Below, in pieces: positions 11,939 to 25,012 of a DNA stretch of 64,000 nt. The stretch lies in the NCBI GenBank assembly GCA_034509925.1, contig CM067527.1:12840001-12904000 (forward strand). Direction: 5' to 3'. How positions within the stretch are numbered: the stretch's first letter is position 1; each line of letters opens with the position of its first letter. This DNA comes from Hirudinaria manillensis. Taxonomy: Eukaryota > Annelida > Clitellata > Hirudinida > Hirudinidae. Both the position numbers and the translations under genes were made by a program. The notes beneath the pieces are model-generated. The model worked only from the letters and a program-made list of their open reading frames with translations. It did not search any database and was not told the origin of the DNA.

Positions 11939-14900
11939 CATTATTATTATTATTCAGCTTCAGTTTGAAAAGAAAGCACTGAAGCTCCTGAAGTCCCTCA
12001 GTCAGGACATCAACTGGTTCTTTTGGAATGTGAGTAGAATGTGATGTCATCAAGTGCTCTCTCTCTCTCTCATTATTACCATCATCATTATCATTATCAT
12101 CATCATCATCAGGTAGAGGGCTCCACTTGCGTCATATCCAGTGGTCTTCAGCAGAACGTGCTCCACGTTTTGACCTTCAAGGTTCGCTTCGATTTTTGGT
12201 GGTCGAATTAAAAATTTTATTTTATTTAATTTAGAATTGTTTCATATTGAATATTTATTTTTAAGATAATCGTGTTTGTGATGGTTATTATTTTATCTTG
12301 TAGGATTCCTCTTTCATCAGAATGCCAAAGTTTGACATCGAATTGACCGGCCAATCGCAGAGCTTGTCACAGAGGGACATTTTGTTACTCAACCTGTGAG
12401 TGGCTGACCATTGAATTAGATCATTAACATAATTTATTGCTGTAAGACCGCCACATGCATGAATTGCCAAAGCGTTTGATATATAAAAGCGTGCTGACAT
12501 ATGTAACTTTTTGCAAATTATGTATGTTCATATGGTGGCACATAGTTTGCTTGAGATGTTATAGGTATAACTTGTCATTTATGGAAGATTATTAGGCATA
12601 ATATCAACTAATAATGACAATAATAATAATATTAATAATAATCATCATCATCATCACCATCAGATATTCTCAGATGTACATCTGTCACGTGGTCATTGAA
12701 AGAGAGTCTCTGCCCATTGAGTTGCATCTTTATCTCATACAGAAGTACTGTTAACTAAAAAAATAAATTTATTTTTATTATTATTATTATTTAATATTTT
12801 GTTATTATTATTACATTATTATTATTTTTATTATTATTATTTTATTATTATTTTTTTTTTATTATTATTATATTAGCAGTTGATTAATTTATTGATTGAT
12901 TAATTGAACCCCTCTTAATTTATGTCAACAATGCTGATAATCGGTCAATCGAATAATTGTCTCATTAATAATTAATTGAATGAGTGAATAATTAATTAAT
13001 TAATTAATTAGTCAAACTCATTAATAATTAATTAAGTGAATGAATAATTAATTAATTACTTAATTATTCAAACCAATCCGATCGCTTGACCAGGGACAAC
13101 TTGGTTCGCAAGTCTGACGTTCTGCTGTTGAACGTCGCAGGTCGAGTCGTCGTCAACGTCGTCGACAACCTGCTGGTGGTTCACCATCAGAACACCAAGG
13201 TGATGATGACGATGATGATGGTGGTGGTGGTGATGATGATGATACTAATGGCAATTATGGTGATGATTAGGATTGTGATGATAATGGTTGAATTGTTGCT
13301 ATTGGAATTATATGCATTATTGAAATGAAAGCATGAAGCATTGGTGATGAGCATTATTGTTAATATTACTAAAATAATAAATAAATAAATTAATTAATTG
13401 TTAAATTATAATTAATATATTCATGATATATAAAATATTTTAAATAATTTCAAAATGTTACGAACTCTTCAAATCTTTTCAGACTTCCCTCCTATTCGAC
13501 ATACTATTGGACAATGCCGAGTCGGTGGGAGGAGTCAGGTATCACAGCCCTCTGTTCTCCCCTCTTCCGATTCGTCCGTTCAAGATACCCGTGGAAGGTG
13601 ATTGGGTTCGATAATTTATCATTATCATTACCAAACTAAATCCCTTCTAATTATCTTCCTGTTTTCAGAAGGCTTAGCTTTTTGACCGGGTTCATTCCTG
13701 TCGATAATTTTAAAACTTATTCATATTTATCTTTAAAATTTATTTATTAAATTTAAAATAAAATTTATTTAAAATCTCGTCTAAACTTCTCTTTAAAACG
13801 ATCCTTTAAATCCTGGCAGCCATTCCAGGGTCGAGCAGTGCAGCAACACAGGAGGTGGAATGCGACATGTGTGAGTGACGTTCGGTTGCTATGGCGACGG
13901 TGATGATGACGACGACGATGATGATGATGATGATGATAATGCTGGAGGTTGTGATGTAAACTGATATGAGCTTGGACTGCTAATAATCATAATTTATGAG
14001 TGTCTCCTGACTCCGCCTCCTTTCACAGACTCTTCGACCTGGGCGATTTTTGGACCTGATGTCATTCTGGATGCCAGACTGGGTGCGTTTTTTTTTTTTA
14101 TAAATTATTTTTTCAGTGATTTTCTAAGTTAAATTACTGGAGCAAAAAGAGATTTTATTTAAGTTTGTCTCTTATTTATTATTAATTTGATAATTATTTC
14201 CTTTAAATGCTTCAGGCTTCTATTGGAACATAAAGTTGGACATTGAAGCTTTGGTTGAAATTGTGCAAGATAAGGTTATTTGACTAAATGATAATTATAT
14301 TATCATCTTAATAGTAACTTAGCAACATATTCACTGCTAATTTATTCGACCCATTTTAATATTTTTATAATTCCCATTGGCAGTGCCATCTCATTGACAT
14401 ACTTATGACCAGAAAGGACAGCAAATCGCTGATCTTGAAAGTATGTCGCGACCTGATTGCAGGCCAGGATGGAATCTCATTGGTCGACCTCTCTGACATC
14501 TCCAAGATCTTCGACAGCTTCAACAAGGGTCTAGTCCTTGAGGTGAAACAATTTTTTAAGCAATTGTTTTCTAAATTTATTTTTATAAATAAATACCTTA
14601 TTAATTCGTTTATTAAAATTCAATCATTTTTATTTTCATTTTGGATTAATTAATTAATTTAATAATTGGTTTTATTTGCAAAGTCGGATCACCACCAACT
14701 CATCAAGCAGTCGGATGTTTATCAACACCTGTTCAGCAACCTGGAGGAGAACCAGGTATTCCTGATGATAGTTTTGTAATAAATTATATTTTATGAAAAT
14801 ATTTATTACAATATTTCGTGAAATGTTTCTTTATTAACAAATCCTCGTTTTTTTTTTTAATTTTCATTAGATTTTATCAAAATTGATTTTAATATGCAGA

Positions 14901-16678
14901 AAATCAGCCACAAATTCCTGAACTCCGTGGTCATCGAATACCTCCTGTCTCTTGCCACCCACCAGATACACGTCCAGGTGAATCAATTATGCTAATTAGG
15001 CAGGCCTGCTCATAATAATATTATAATTTCTGAGCTATCATCAAAGCAAACGTAATCAAACCATTAATAGCTCCTTACTTATTAGCATAATTGAAGACAA
15101 TACTTTTATTTTTTACCATCTTCTTTACAGTCTTCTATGCTATTGTCACTATCGTCATCATTATCAGTATCTTCTTCATCATCATCATCATCATTACCAC
15201 CAGCATCATCATCATCATCATCATTACCACCAGTATCATCATCATCGCCAATCCCCAGAACTGCATGACGGAGTTCTTCGTGAATCGATTGATCGCCGAG
15301 GGAGACTTCGTTCAACTGCAGCAGATGCTGCAATATCATGTCATCCAGGACTCCAAGACTCTTGTGAGACGATGATGATGATGATGATCAATTATGCTGA
15401 TGGTAGTGGTGATCATGATGATGATGCTGATTGTAGTGGTGATCATGATGATGATGGCAATTGTTGTTGATTGATTATCACGTAAACATAGTTGCTGTTT
15501 GTTGTAGGCTTTCAAACTTCTGTCAATTGAAAATAAGTTCCCTGCGGCCTATCAGCTCGCAGTGGACGTACTGAAGGTGGTTTTTAATTTATACTTATAA
15601 TTATATTTATAATTAATTTGGAACTAAATTTTATTTAACCAATTAAAATTTTATTTAATCAATTTTATATTTTATAACTTAAATTATATTATTATTATAT
15701 CTCAGATAAACAAATACATATACATTATGTCTTATATATATATATACATATATATATATACAAATTATATCAATATGACACATTATAATAAAATATGCAT
15801 AATCAAATAAACATTTATATTAATCCTTTAGAGGTTATCTTCCTCCAATGAAAGCATACTCGAGATATTCCTCTCCAAGAACCTCCTCTCGACGGCCATC
15901 AGGTGATTTGAATATTCATGACTTTGTATATATACATATATATATATATATATTATATATATTATCTATTATATATATATTATATAATATTATTATATTA
16001 TTATATATATATACCATATATATATTTATATATATATATATATATAATAGATATAATATAGATATATATATATACTATAATAAATCTGTTAATTTTTAAA
16101 TCCTTTAATAGAATCACGGAACAGATATTGATATTCCAATTTTCTTTTTACATTTTACGAACCAATAGATTCTCACAGGCCAACGGACTGGCCAATCAGC
16201 TCCTGGCCCAGAGACTCCTCGACGTTGCCATGACGGCGGGTGACGACCTCCTCTTCTATTCCGTCTACAACTACTTTAAGAACAAGAACTTCAGGCAGAA
16301 GGGAAGCTCCAAGTTCTATCCAGGTGATGATGATGATGATTATTATTGTTATTATAATTAATTATTATTATTGTTGTTGTTTTTATTATTATTTTTTTTA
16401 TTATTATTATTATTCCAAGCCAATATTGGTTGGTACAAAACATGATTGGGTAATATGCAAGTCTCATCCATAGAACTCAGAGCAAAAACTTTAACATATA
16501 TATTAATATAAATTATTTATTATTATTATTATTGTTATTATTATTATTATTTTATTTTTGTTATTATCACTCGAAAGTTATTATTATCTATGACTCTTGT
16601 TTCTTCTTGCTAGGTGATGGTAGTGATCCTTATGCTGAATATTACAAGACCAAGTTTCCTTCGTCCGTTTCATTGTGA
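9603..16678 (+). CDS. RMC1: RMC1 (regulator of MON1-CCZ1), 22 coding exons, 626 aa
   Basis: Orthologue of human RMC1 (C18orf8/Mic1; fly Bulli), the metazoan subunit that joins MON1-CCZ1, the exchange factor loading Rab7 on late endosomes. I joined 22 exons: 9603-9701, 10244-10320, 10550-10637, 11231-11287, 11666-11752, 11958-12029, 12113-12181, 12304-12395, 12664-12744, 13094-13199, 13483-13597, 13820-13870, 14029-14082, 14216-14274, 14384-14542, 14684-14755, 14900-14977, 15259-15363, 15508-15576, 15832-15902, 16169-16323, 16614-16678. Every junction is GT-AG and in phase, totalling 1,881 nt. Motifs in family order include VFFDESN, LKLLKS, PKFDIEL, NVVDNLLVVHHQ, YLWN-like FYWN, QSDVY and LQYHV. 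The N-terminal half is the beta-propeller-like region and the C-terminal half the Mic1 region. Human RMC1 is 657 aa, so this copy is full length. Exon 9 uses an unusual donor (AA|GTACTG). Confidence 0.93.
10642..10889. repeat. (GAT)n array in RMC1 intron 3
   Basis: It starts 4 bp after the exon 3 donor GTGAGT. It contains two nearly identical blocks of about 120 bp (GATGATTATGATGATG-type), so a block was duplicated in tandem. Confidence 0.93.
15735..16080. repeat. (TA)n tracts flanking RMC1 exon 20
   Basis: TA runs at about 15735-15765 in intron 19 and about 15930-16080 in intron 20. They could form cruciforms; no gene content. Confidence 0.9.
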
Positions 16679-17294
16679 AATATATTTGGATTGTTATTAT
16701 TTATTATTTTATTTTTTTTAATTTCTGCAAAAAAAAATTTAATTTATTTGTTAATTAATAAAATAAATTAATTATTAGTTATTTATTGTTTCTATTATTC
16801 TAATATTAATTAATAATAATTAATAAATAAATAAATAATTGTTATTGTTGTTGTTTTTGAATGTTATTCTCGTTATTGGATTGTGCAGAATTTGATCGAA
16901 CTGCTGTTATATTTCATCATCCGTGAGATTTAAAAGTGATATTAAAATCAACTTTTATCAGCAAACATGCAAAACTTAAATACCTGTAAATTCCAAATCT
17001 CATGCCAAGTAGTGCTGTTAAGATGTGTTTGGAAATAAATATAACACCAAAAAACATGAATCAAAACTGTTACTATGAAAGCAAAAGAACGAGCAGATCC
17101 TTCACGCTTTAAGAAAAAATCCAACAACAATGGCGAGTAGTACAATTTCTAGATATTTTCAGAAGAGCTGATGCAAGCAAATCGTATTTCTCGAAGAAGA
17201 TGTTAATTTGACCCTAACCCTAGAGGGTCGCACTGCGCTACGCTATTGGATGGGGGCCTGAAAGGGCTTCCAACTCCACCCAAAAAGGGAGGAG
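16679..17294. other. Intergenic, RMC1 3' side
   Basis: Contains AATAAA-type polyadenylation signals close after the RMC1 stop (about 16756 onward) and AT-rich DNA. No other gene seen. Confidence 0.55.
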
Positions 17295-17751
17295 TCAATA
17301 GTGCAATGGGAATACTAGTAGGATGGTAGTGGCGACGATGCCAATTACTATTCCAACGGCAGATGCGACATATGAACTGGTCATCATCTGCTTTGCAGAA
17401 ATTTCATCACCGCTTAGGGCTGTAGCTTGACCCCACTCTTGAAAATATAAAAGTTAATTTTAGTAAAAAATGTAAAGAAAAAGATGTACAAAAATTATTC
17501 ATTTTCTTTTTTTATTTAATTAATTTATAAATTAATTTATTTTTTAACTTTTATCGATTAACACTTTTAAAATTTAATGTCGAACATCCATGCTGGAGGT
17601 GCGGTGGATAATCAGGCGGATTTCCTGCAGATTGCTGTTGATCTGCTGGAGATTGTGGACTTTGCGAGTATCCCAGATTTGGGTGTCCATGTGCTGAGTA
17701 TTCTGGAGGAGGAGATTGTGGTACGGGTTGGTATTTTGGTAGAAGTCCCAT
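17295..17751 (-). pseudogene. CD225/dispanin-like copy lacking TM1
   Basis: A damaged member of the dispanin cluster. Exon 1 runs from ATG at 17751 and encodes a Pro/Gln/Tyr-rich N-terminus with PPPEY. It stops matching its relatives at the LNF residues just before the first membrane segment and ends a few codons later. The second-exon match at 17295-17437 is intact: its acceptor fits the family phase and it encodes SGDEISAKQMM plus a second hydrophobic segment (ASAVGIVIGIVATTILLV), then a stop. The TM1 block and a usable donor are missing. An unusual splice form cannot be excluded, but a pseudogene is more likely. Confidence 0.65.
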
Positions 17752-17763
17752 GCTGATCCACAA

Positions 17764-18983
17764 GACAAAAGTTAAGAATTGATAAATAATGCTGTTATAA
17801 TTAAATTGTATTTTATTCTGAAATAAATTTTAATCGTTGTGCCAACAATAATACAATATTTTCTCGCAATTTTCGGAGAAATCAAGTAAAAATTCGAACC
17901 TCGCACTTCAACGACAAAAGATTTGGTCGAACGATCGGATTAAATTCTAAATTCTAAATTAAGCCCATTGTATAATCTTTATAATAGTTCATAACACCTT
18001 TCACAAACAGACTTGTGTATTCTGTGCGAATAGAAATAGCCTTGGGAAAACCCAAATAAATCACATCACTTCAGTTTATTAAGTTGTTTTGAATTTAGTT
18101 TTAACAGGATGATTCATATCTCAGATTCAACAAACGTTTTTCTTTTGTCTCAGGAGATGCTGAGTCTCGAACCCATGGTCTCTAAGGTCATGTTAAATCG
18201 TTGTTTCTGTTAATATACAGTTATGTTCCGCTTTTTATATATTGTGCTCGGAAAATACAACACCAACGATTTATTGTTGATAAAGAATATCAAGCCAAGT
18301 AGATGTAAGCTCAAAAATCTCTAGATGATTCACAAATTTCTCTCTTATTTGTAAATAAAAAGGAAGTAACACATGCTGAAATACCCAAGAAGAAACATAA
18401 AGAAGACTTACTAAAGGAGAATTAAGAATACGATAGCGAGGCCTTTTTTGTTAGTAGTCTGCAAAAGTGAGTAGAACGTTAAATAACATTCCTATTGTAT
18501 CTTTGAGGAAAAAAATATTTTTTATTTAATATATCGTCCTAATCATTTGCTTGCTTTGATCATAATTTAAAATTAGTACACTGAGGAAGTCTCCATTCTT
18601 TCTTCAAGGGAAAAGCGAGGCTGCATAAAATGATATTTAAATGAATTTGTAAATACTCATATAACTCCGTGGAAATTAAAGCAAATATCCTTTAAAACAT
18701 TTGAAACAAGTAAAGAAAAAGTCTTTTAAATGCAATGCTTATGGGACAAATAAATACCTTGCCACCTTATGCAGATTCATGGAGCAAATATCGAAGTCAT
18801 TTATTTCTAATATAAAACAAAATCTCAAAATGCTGTCCAATGTCATTGCTATTGTTTATTGAGGTTCGGCAAACATCCACTTCAAATATAAACATTAAAA
18901 ACTTAGCATAATAAAAACAACTGTCATGTCGTGTCTTTATGAAGAATCTTGGATTTTGCCATTTACAGTTACATGTGCACGAG
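17764..18983. other. Intergenic DNA in dispanin cluster
   Basis: No gene found. On the minus strand near 18155-18185 is GGGTTCGAGACTC, which resembles a pol III B box, but no A box or tRNA fold accompanies it. Confidence 0.5.
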
Positions 18984-19498
18984 TCAGTGACGCACATTGA
19001 GTAAAATAATAAGTACAACCAAAGCAAATGTAAAAATGATACCAGTCATAAATCCAATGATAGATATGATGTTGGAGGCTTTCAGATATCTTTTTGCAGA
19101 TGCCTCGTCGCCTTCTCCAGCTTTACATTGCCCGATGACTTTAAAATTATTAAAATTTTGTCGAATAAATTACTAAATAAGTATCAAATACCAATAAATA
19201 CTTTTATCTTTTCAATAAAATCGAATAAATACTCACGTGCTAAAATAAAAGCAATTAATCCAAGAAGGACCCAAGAAGTCAACAGCACAAAACAGGACAA
19301 GAGGATGGCTGAACTGAAATTCAATTTGGGCCTGTTGGTCACGTAAATCGGTTGAACCGTTACTTGGGGTGCGTGGGAGTGGTTAGGGATGATGTTCTGG
19401 TTAAATCCATATGGTAGCGGGCACCCAGATTGAAGATAAGGAGTATGTCCACATGGGTTTGGATATGGAGTATATTCTGGTGGCGATGGGCATGCCAT
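18984..19498 (-). CDS. CD225/dispanin-family two-TM protein, 138 aa
   Basis: Two exons: 19237-19498 and 18984-19138, joined in phase 1 (GCA C|GTGAGT ... AAG|TC). The start is the ATG at 19498; a TTTTCAG acceptor just upstream indicates a 5' UTR intron, as in the other copies. The short N-terminus is rich in Pro/Tyr (SPPEYTPYP). TM1 is about residues 61-86 (SSAILLSC...LLGLIAFILA). The loop carries GDEASAKRYLKAS, and TM2 follows to the stop. TM1, an S-G-D/A-K loop and TM2 in this order is the dispanin layout (the superfamily that includes IFITM proteins). It is the most divergent intact copy here. Function beyond being a small membrane protein is not shown. Confidence 0.8.
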
Positions 19499-20729
19499 TT
19501 CATATGAAATTTCATAGGCCAAAACTGAAAAAAAAGAAATTAATAATATTATATTACAGAAAAAAAATAACATTATATTAAAACGGTGTTGTACCGATGC
19601 TAAACGTTACTATTGTAAGTGTTTCGCGTGGATTTACATCTTAGAGAAACATCAATCGCAGCAATTTCTTCCCGGGATTTTCTAATTATTCAAATTTGTC
19701 TCAAAATAAAAAAGAAGTGAATTACAAAACAATTAAATACAATTGAATACAATTAAAAGCGACTAATTTTCCACCAACGCAACTCGCATCGATAAAAGAA
19801 AGTAAACACTTAATGAACGAATAGGAAACTTTATTACTAAGTTACTGCGCTATTGGATCTCGAGAAAGCAGAAATAGCTGAACAACCATAGCAAACCAAG
19901 GTCAAACAAAAGGGACTGATTTATAAAGACAACTGAGTTGTTAGTGGATGACACCTAAACAATATTCTAATAAATATAGTCTCACGTAAACGTGGCTTTT
20001 CTTCCAAGAAAAGCTACTAGATGAGTAATTTTCTTGTACAGGTATTGAAATATTCTGAAAATTATTGATTGAATATCAAGTAATTAATAATTACATGATC
20101 AACATTAGATTGCAATATTAGTAGAATTGTTACTATCATGCTAATGTGATATCATAATTTGTATGGTATTTATATTTAAAAGAATGGTTAATGAATTCAA
20201 GACTAAGCAAGGAAACTGATGAACACAGCGTTTTTTCCAATCAATCATTCAGTCAGTCAGCTGCGATATGAATAGTAACAAGCCTCATTGTGCTTTGTGC
20301 TGATCGTACTTAAACGTAAAACAATCTTTTACTGTAATAAAATGCATTCGGACGGCTTGACGGACGCAATTGGATGGATGCAATTGGATGAATATTTCTT
20401 GATCCATTGCATATTTATTTTATGATACCTATTATACATCGTAAGCAAAAAGCCACAACTGTATGCAACCATGTATCGCAGTAGAAAATAGCCAATCAAA
20501 AAACATAAACACTTTCATATTTTCCACAACCAGATCTTGATTTCATTTCTCCTTCGTCTTCTCTTCTCTTCTGTAATAACATGCAGAATATTGCTGAATA
20601 TTTTAAAAAATATTTTAAAAAAGTATTCTCATCATCTGAATGATTCATCTCCCATATGGATTTTAATCACATCTGCTTCATCATCAACGATCACTGCAAT
20701 GGAAATTTTTCTAGAATCGAATTATCCAC

Positions 20730-20765
<36 letters not shown>

Positions 20766-21124
20766 GCAATATGCACGATGCACGCCCAAATAATAAATTA
20801 ACATTGAAGGTTGTGATTAATAAATGCTAATTACTTTTAATTTTTAAGACCTCGACGTCAATGGATGTTTATTTGTTTGCAGCTGGTTAGAGTCATTGCC
20901 ATTCATGTATTTATTATCTTTCCTTCATTTTGATGAATTTTGGTTTTACAAATTTATAATATAATTTATAAATAAAAAAAATTTTTTATAGCAGTTCATT
21001 CGTGTGATAATTAAATGCAGGCACGATTTTATTTAAATCTTTCTATAAATTGTACCAATTGAATTTTATCCTTTCACCTCAGTTTTCAGGTAACTAATAT
21101 TCCATTGTAGAAAATATCTGTTAT
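19499..21124. other. Intergenic DNA in dispanin cluster
   Basis: AT-rich, with a (TTA)n run at about 20733-20765. No gene seen; it should include the 5' non-coding exon of the 138-aa dispanin, which I cannot place. Confidence 0.5.
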
Positions 21125-21228
21125 AATGATTGCAATGATACCGGCCAAAACCCCAACGGCAGACAGGATATATGAGGCTATTAGCATCGGTTTTGCAGAT
21201 ACTTCATCGCCACTTGCAGCCGAAGATC
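21125..21228 (-). pseudogene. Orphan dispanin second exon
   Basis: Read on the minus strand, this is nearly identical to exon 2 of the dispanin ending at 21829 (SSAASGDEVSAKPMLIAS then SAVGVLAGIIAIII). The 5' side is altered where the acceptor should be and the 3' part is lost. There is no first exon beside it, so it is a partial tandem duplicate. Confidence 0.75.
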
Positions 21229-21828
21229 GTAACCTAATGATCAAACCAACAAACGCTCATGAAAATTTGGATCAATTACGGCTCCATAGCTTTGGCTTTT
21301 TAGACTTAAGGCAAAACCTTTTCTAAAATAAACGATTTATATCTTTTGAATTCTATTTATAAGTTTATAAAGTCTCGTTCACATTGCAACTCTTTTGTTA
21401 CACAATTTTCAATAATAAATTAAATTGAAATCTGATCAAAGAAAAACTCGCGGGCCAAAAAGGATGATCGACAGATCCAACCTTTAGCAGTTAGCAAAGT
21501 CTCCTTATAGATATTACTTGATGGAAATTTAATTCATATAATACCATTTTATGCAAAATACCAGTTTAAAAACATTCATGGAACGAATATTAACTTCATC
21601 AATTCCTTTTAATATCTCAAAAGTGCTGTTCAATGTTTGTAGCTTTTATTGATAACGATTCAAATAATATCCAGTCAGAAATAAAATGAAATTCAGCGAT
21701 AAACAGTTTTATGAATGACAGCTACAGCGCCAAATGCTAACGATATAAAGATTCCAAACAAGTAAACCTAAAATGGTAAAACCGATTACCCGTGCTTGAG
21801 TTACTAGATGCCAATAGGATCGCCTAAG

Positions 21829-22571
21829 TCAGTAATAGCTGTAGTAATAATAGCGGTATCCACCTCCGCCAAACACCACAGCCAAGACAATGATTGCAAT
21901 GATACCGACCAAAACCCCAACGGCCGACAGGACGTATGAGGCTATTAGCATCGGTTTTGCAGATGCTTCATCGCCACTTGCAGCCGAAGATTGGCCCACC
22001 ACTATGAAAGTATTGAAATCAATTTAGGATAATTCTAAATTAAATATTTGATTCATATACGATAACTTTTTTTTTCTCAAATGATGCTTACATTTAAAAA
22101 TTATAAATTAACTAATTGTCTAAAAAATTAAAATCGTCCTAAATTAGTTACTAATTAATTAAAATCAAATATGTCAAAAATGAAATTCATAAATTAAAAC
22201 TCACTGGCCAAAATGAAAGCAATTAGACCGAAAAGGCATCCACAACACCAAAACACAACGCAAGAGAGGATAATTGCTCCGGTGAAATTCAAGTAGGGCT
22301 TGTTGGCCAAATAAACCGATTGAGTCTGACTCGGTTGAACCACTACCACTGGTGATTGAACGTTGTTGTGGATGATATTCTGGTTGGATGTGGTTGGTGG
22401 TGAACCCACATTTGGGGGATGAGCTGGATATCCAGATGGAGTTGGATATCCAGATGAAGGTGGATATCCAGATGGAGGTGGATATCCAGATGGAGGCGGA
22501 TATCCAGATGGAGGCGGATATCCAGATGGAGGCGGATATGCTGGATATTCTGGTGGATGTGGATAAGACAT
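21829..22571 (-). CDS. CD225/dispanin-family protein with PSGYPP repeats, 179 aa
   Basis: Exon 1 is 22205-22571 and exon 2 is 21829-22001. The junction (GGCC A|GTGAGT ... CATAG|TG) keeps phase 1 and creates the Met of MVGQSSAASGDEASAKP. The start ATG at 22571 lies behind an AG acceptor of a 5' UTR intron. The N-terminus opens SYPHPPEYPAYPP and continues with about six six-residue PSGYPP-like repeats, then a VVVVQP stretch. TM1 (about 97-122) contains a Cys cluster (FWCCGCLFGLIAFILA). After the SGDEASAK loop comes TM2 (SAVGVLVGIIAIIVLAVVF) and a Tyr-rich tail. PPEY/PPPY-type motifs are known ligands for WW domains of NEDD4-type ligases. Membership of the dispanin superfamily is well supported; the cellular role is unknown. 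Confidence 0.85.
22426..22540. repeat. 18-bp coding minisatellite in dispanin exon 1
   Basis: GGATATCCAGATGGAGGC-type units, six to seven copies, encode the PSGYPP repeat of the overlapping gene. The last three units are identical, pointing to recent slippage. Confidence 0.9.
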
Positions 22572-23759
22572 CTTGAACTCTTCGGGGCTAAAACTACTGG
22601 AAAAAATAAATAAACTATTAATGGTACTGAATCCTCATATTTTATTTTTGTTTTGTGTTTTTTAACCACCAAATTATTTTTATAAAAATATTTGAATCCT
22701 ACAAAAAACGATTACTAGTAATATAGTTCGAGCATTAAAATTCCTTCTAATTTATTTCATTTCAGATTAAAGCTATTTTGACATTCAATCACAGCTACTA
22801 ACGTCATCTATCGATGTCTGTTATCAATATTAAATATAATAAATGAAAAAAATATAATAGAGTAACCACAAATTCGTTTCGTACTATGTCAGATCTCAAG
22901 ATAAGCTAGTCCTAGCGGGCTGGTCAACTGAGTCAGGTTTAAATATGAGGGGCTGATTGGGCTCACAATGCATCTAAATGCAAGTGAGCTCTGGGCCGCT
23001 TATTAGGGCCTGAGGTACCGGTAAAAATAGTCTGGTGAAAATGTTTTTCTAGTTTAAATATCGTTCTTCCTTAATAAAATTTCTGAAATCATTTATAAAT
23101 TATGATGAGTATGATAATCCACTTAATATTAATATTTAGTACATATTTTGTGATACAATAGTTAACATATAATTTCGTATTTAATGTTGCTTTGAAAGGA
23201 AAAAGAAATTAAATTATTGAAGAGTATTACGTTTTACCCATCCATCCATTCTTACACCTGTTTGATTGCAATGCAGGCCCGAATAAATTATTAGAGGATA
23301 TTAGTTACACATGCTTATTATTCAGTAGGAAAAGCATAACTATGCCAATGACGTTATTTGGCCATTTCCTTCTTCTTTCGGTTAGTGCCCATATCATTCA
23401 GGTACTTAAGGTTCATTTACGGGTGATTATTCGTGCGTAGTTTCAATGCAAGCATGATTTTATTTTTATCTTTCGACCAAATTTCAGGACTCGAGTTTCT
23501 TACGATTTTGATTAATAACATTCTTTTGTAGAAAGTATCTCATACCCTTATGGCGTGACTCGATGATCGAACCAGAAAACAGGCGCATAAAGTAATTTAT
23601 TTAAATACAACTTCAAAGTTATGGAAATCCTGACACTTTTCTTCTTTTTTTTTGAAATTAATGTACTTAAATTTTGTGATCAACTGACTTTAGAATTTGT
23701 TGATAAATTCGTAAAATATTTTTAGAAACAGTAATTACGATTTTTGGTCACAGGTTTTG
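22572..23759. other. Intergenic DNA
   Basis: AT-rich. A GC-richer non-repetitive patch at about 22900-23035 could be a transposon remnant, but I do not recognise it. Confidence 0.5.
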
Positions 23760-24960
23760 CAACAATAAAACTTAAATTAAAATTAAATGTTAATATAGAT
23801 TGTAATTTATAGATGATTTTACCAGCTTCCTGCTATGACAGGTGTGTGAATAATTCTTAAGAATACAATAAATGTTCTCAGCCATTCTTCAACAAGATTC
23901 GCCGGCAAGACTTCCTTGTTGTAGGTCTAAGGTGATTTTAATATGAATAATTGAAGAAGCCTTGATGAGATTTTTAAAATATTTAAAAAATAATTTTACA
24001 AACTAGATATAAAAAGTAGATGTGTCCATTTTAGTGTGTCCAATTGCTTTATTTTTAATTTATAATGAATTTTTAGATCAATTGTTATGACTAATAAGTT
24101 GTTATAATGTAACGTTCTGGGTCTTTCTTTCAGTTAATGGAGTATTACCAACATATCATTCAGCTTGTTTGTTTTTAAGATTATTTTTGTAATATAATTT
24201 ATCACATTCATTTATCAACTACACTATGAATTCATTACAACAAAGTAATTATATTATTATATGATTATTATTAATTGATTATATATGGAGATTTTTGTAA
24301 ATTTTTGCTGATAAACTCGCATTTTAAAAATGAATAAAAAAAACCGGATGATAATAATAGTAATTCACATGAAAATGACTAATTTAATGATAATAGTAAT
24401 AATAATAATAATAATAATAATTCGCATGAAAATGACTAATTCTTATTCAGAGCAATTCCTCCGAAGATTCCATTTAGAATAAACCAGGCATAGCATTATA
24501 AACCGTTTTGCTTGAATCTTGTTTCGTCTTCCTTTCTACTTATTATTATTGTTATTATTATTATTATTATTGTTATTGTTATTATTATTGTTGTTGTTAT
24601 TATTATTACTATTGTATAACTATACCGTCCTGAACATAGTTAGGTTCCAGTAATGTAATGTAAAATCGTTATGTTAAAATCGTTAAGTTAAATATAATTT
24701 AAACTATTAAATGTAATTTAAAGAGTGGATACCGAATAATCAGGAAGGTGATTCTTTTTTTTTTCAATATACTTTTTTAATTTATATATAAAACGCTTTT
24801 ATTAAAAAAAAAACAAAAAATAAAGAATTAAATGTTAATAAATATATAAAGTTCAATAAAATAACAATGTCTTCCAGTCCTCCTATCAACCATATTGATG
24901 GGCGGAGTTAAGTTCAGTTGGAGCAATAATTGATAATGGCGTCATCCTCTGTTTTGGACC
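23760..24960. repeat. Left flank of an inverted repeat around a dispanin gene
   Basis: Segments at about 23830-24030 and 24720-24960 reappear in reverse complement at 27050-27680 (for example GGCGTCATCCTCTGTTTTGG near 24940, with its complement near 27050). The left flank carries extra internal sequence, including a (TTA)n tract at about 24540-24610. Confidence 0.8.
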
Positions 24961-25012
24961 TTTTTTCTCCAAACAGTAAATAGTGTTTTTAATATTAATA
25001 TTAAATTAAATT

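Noticed and set aside
17211..17224. Telomere-like CCCTAACCCTA
   Set aside because: Only two units, also seen near 7558 and 25307; too short for an interstitial telomere array.
18155..18190. tRNA-like B box on the minus strand
   Set aside because: No A box, anticodon arm or acceptor pairing could be found.
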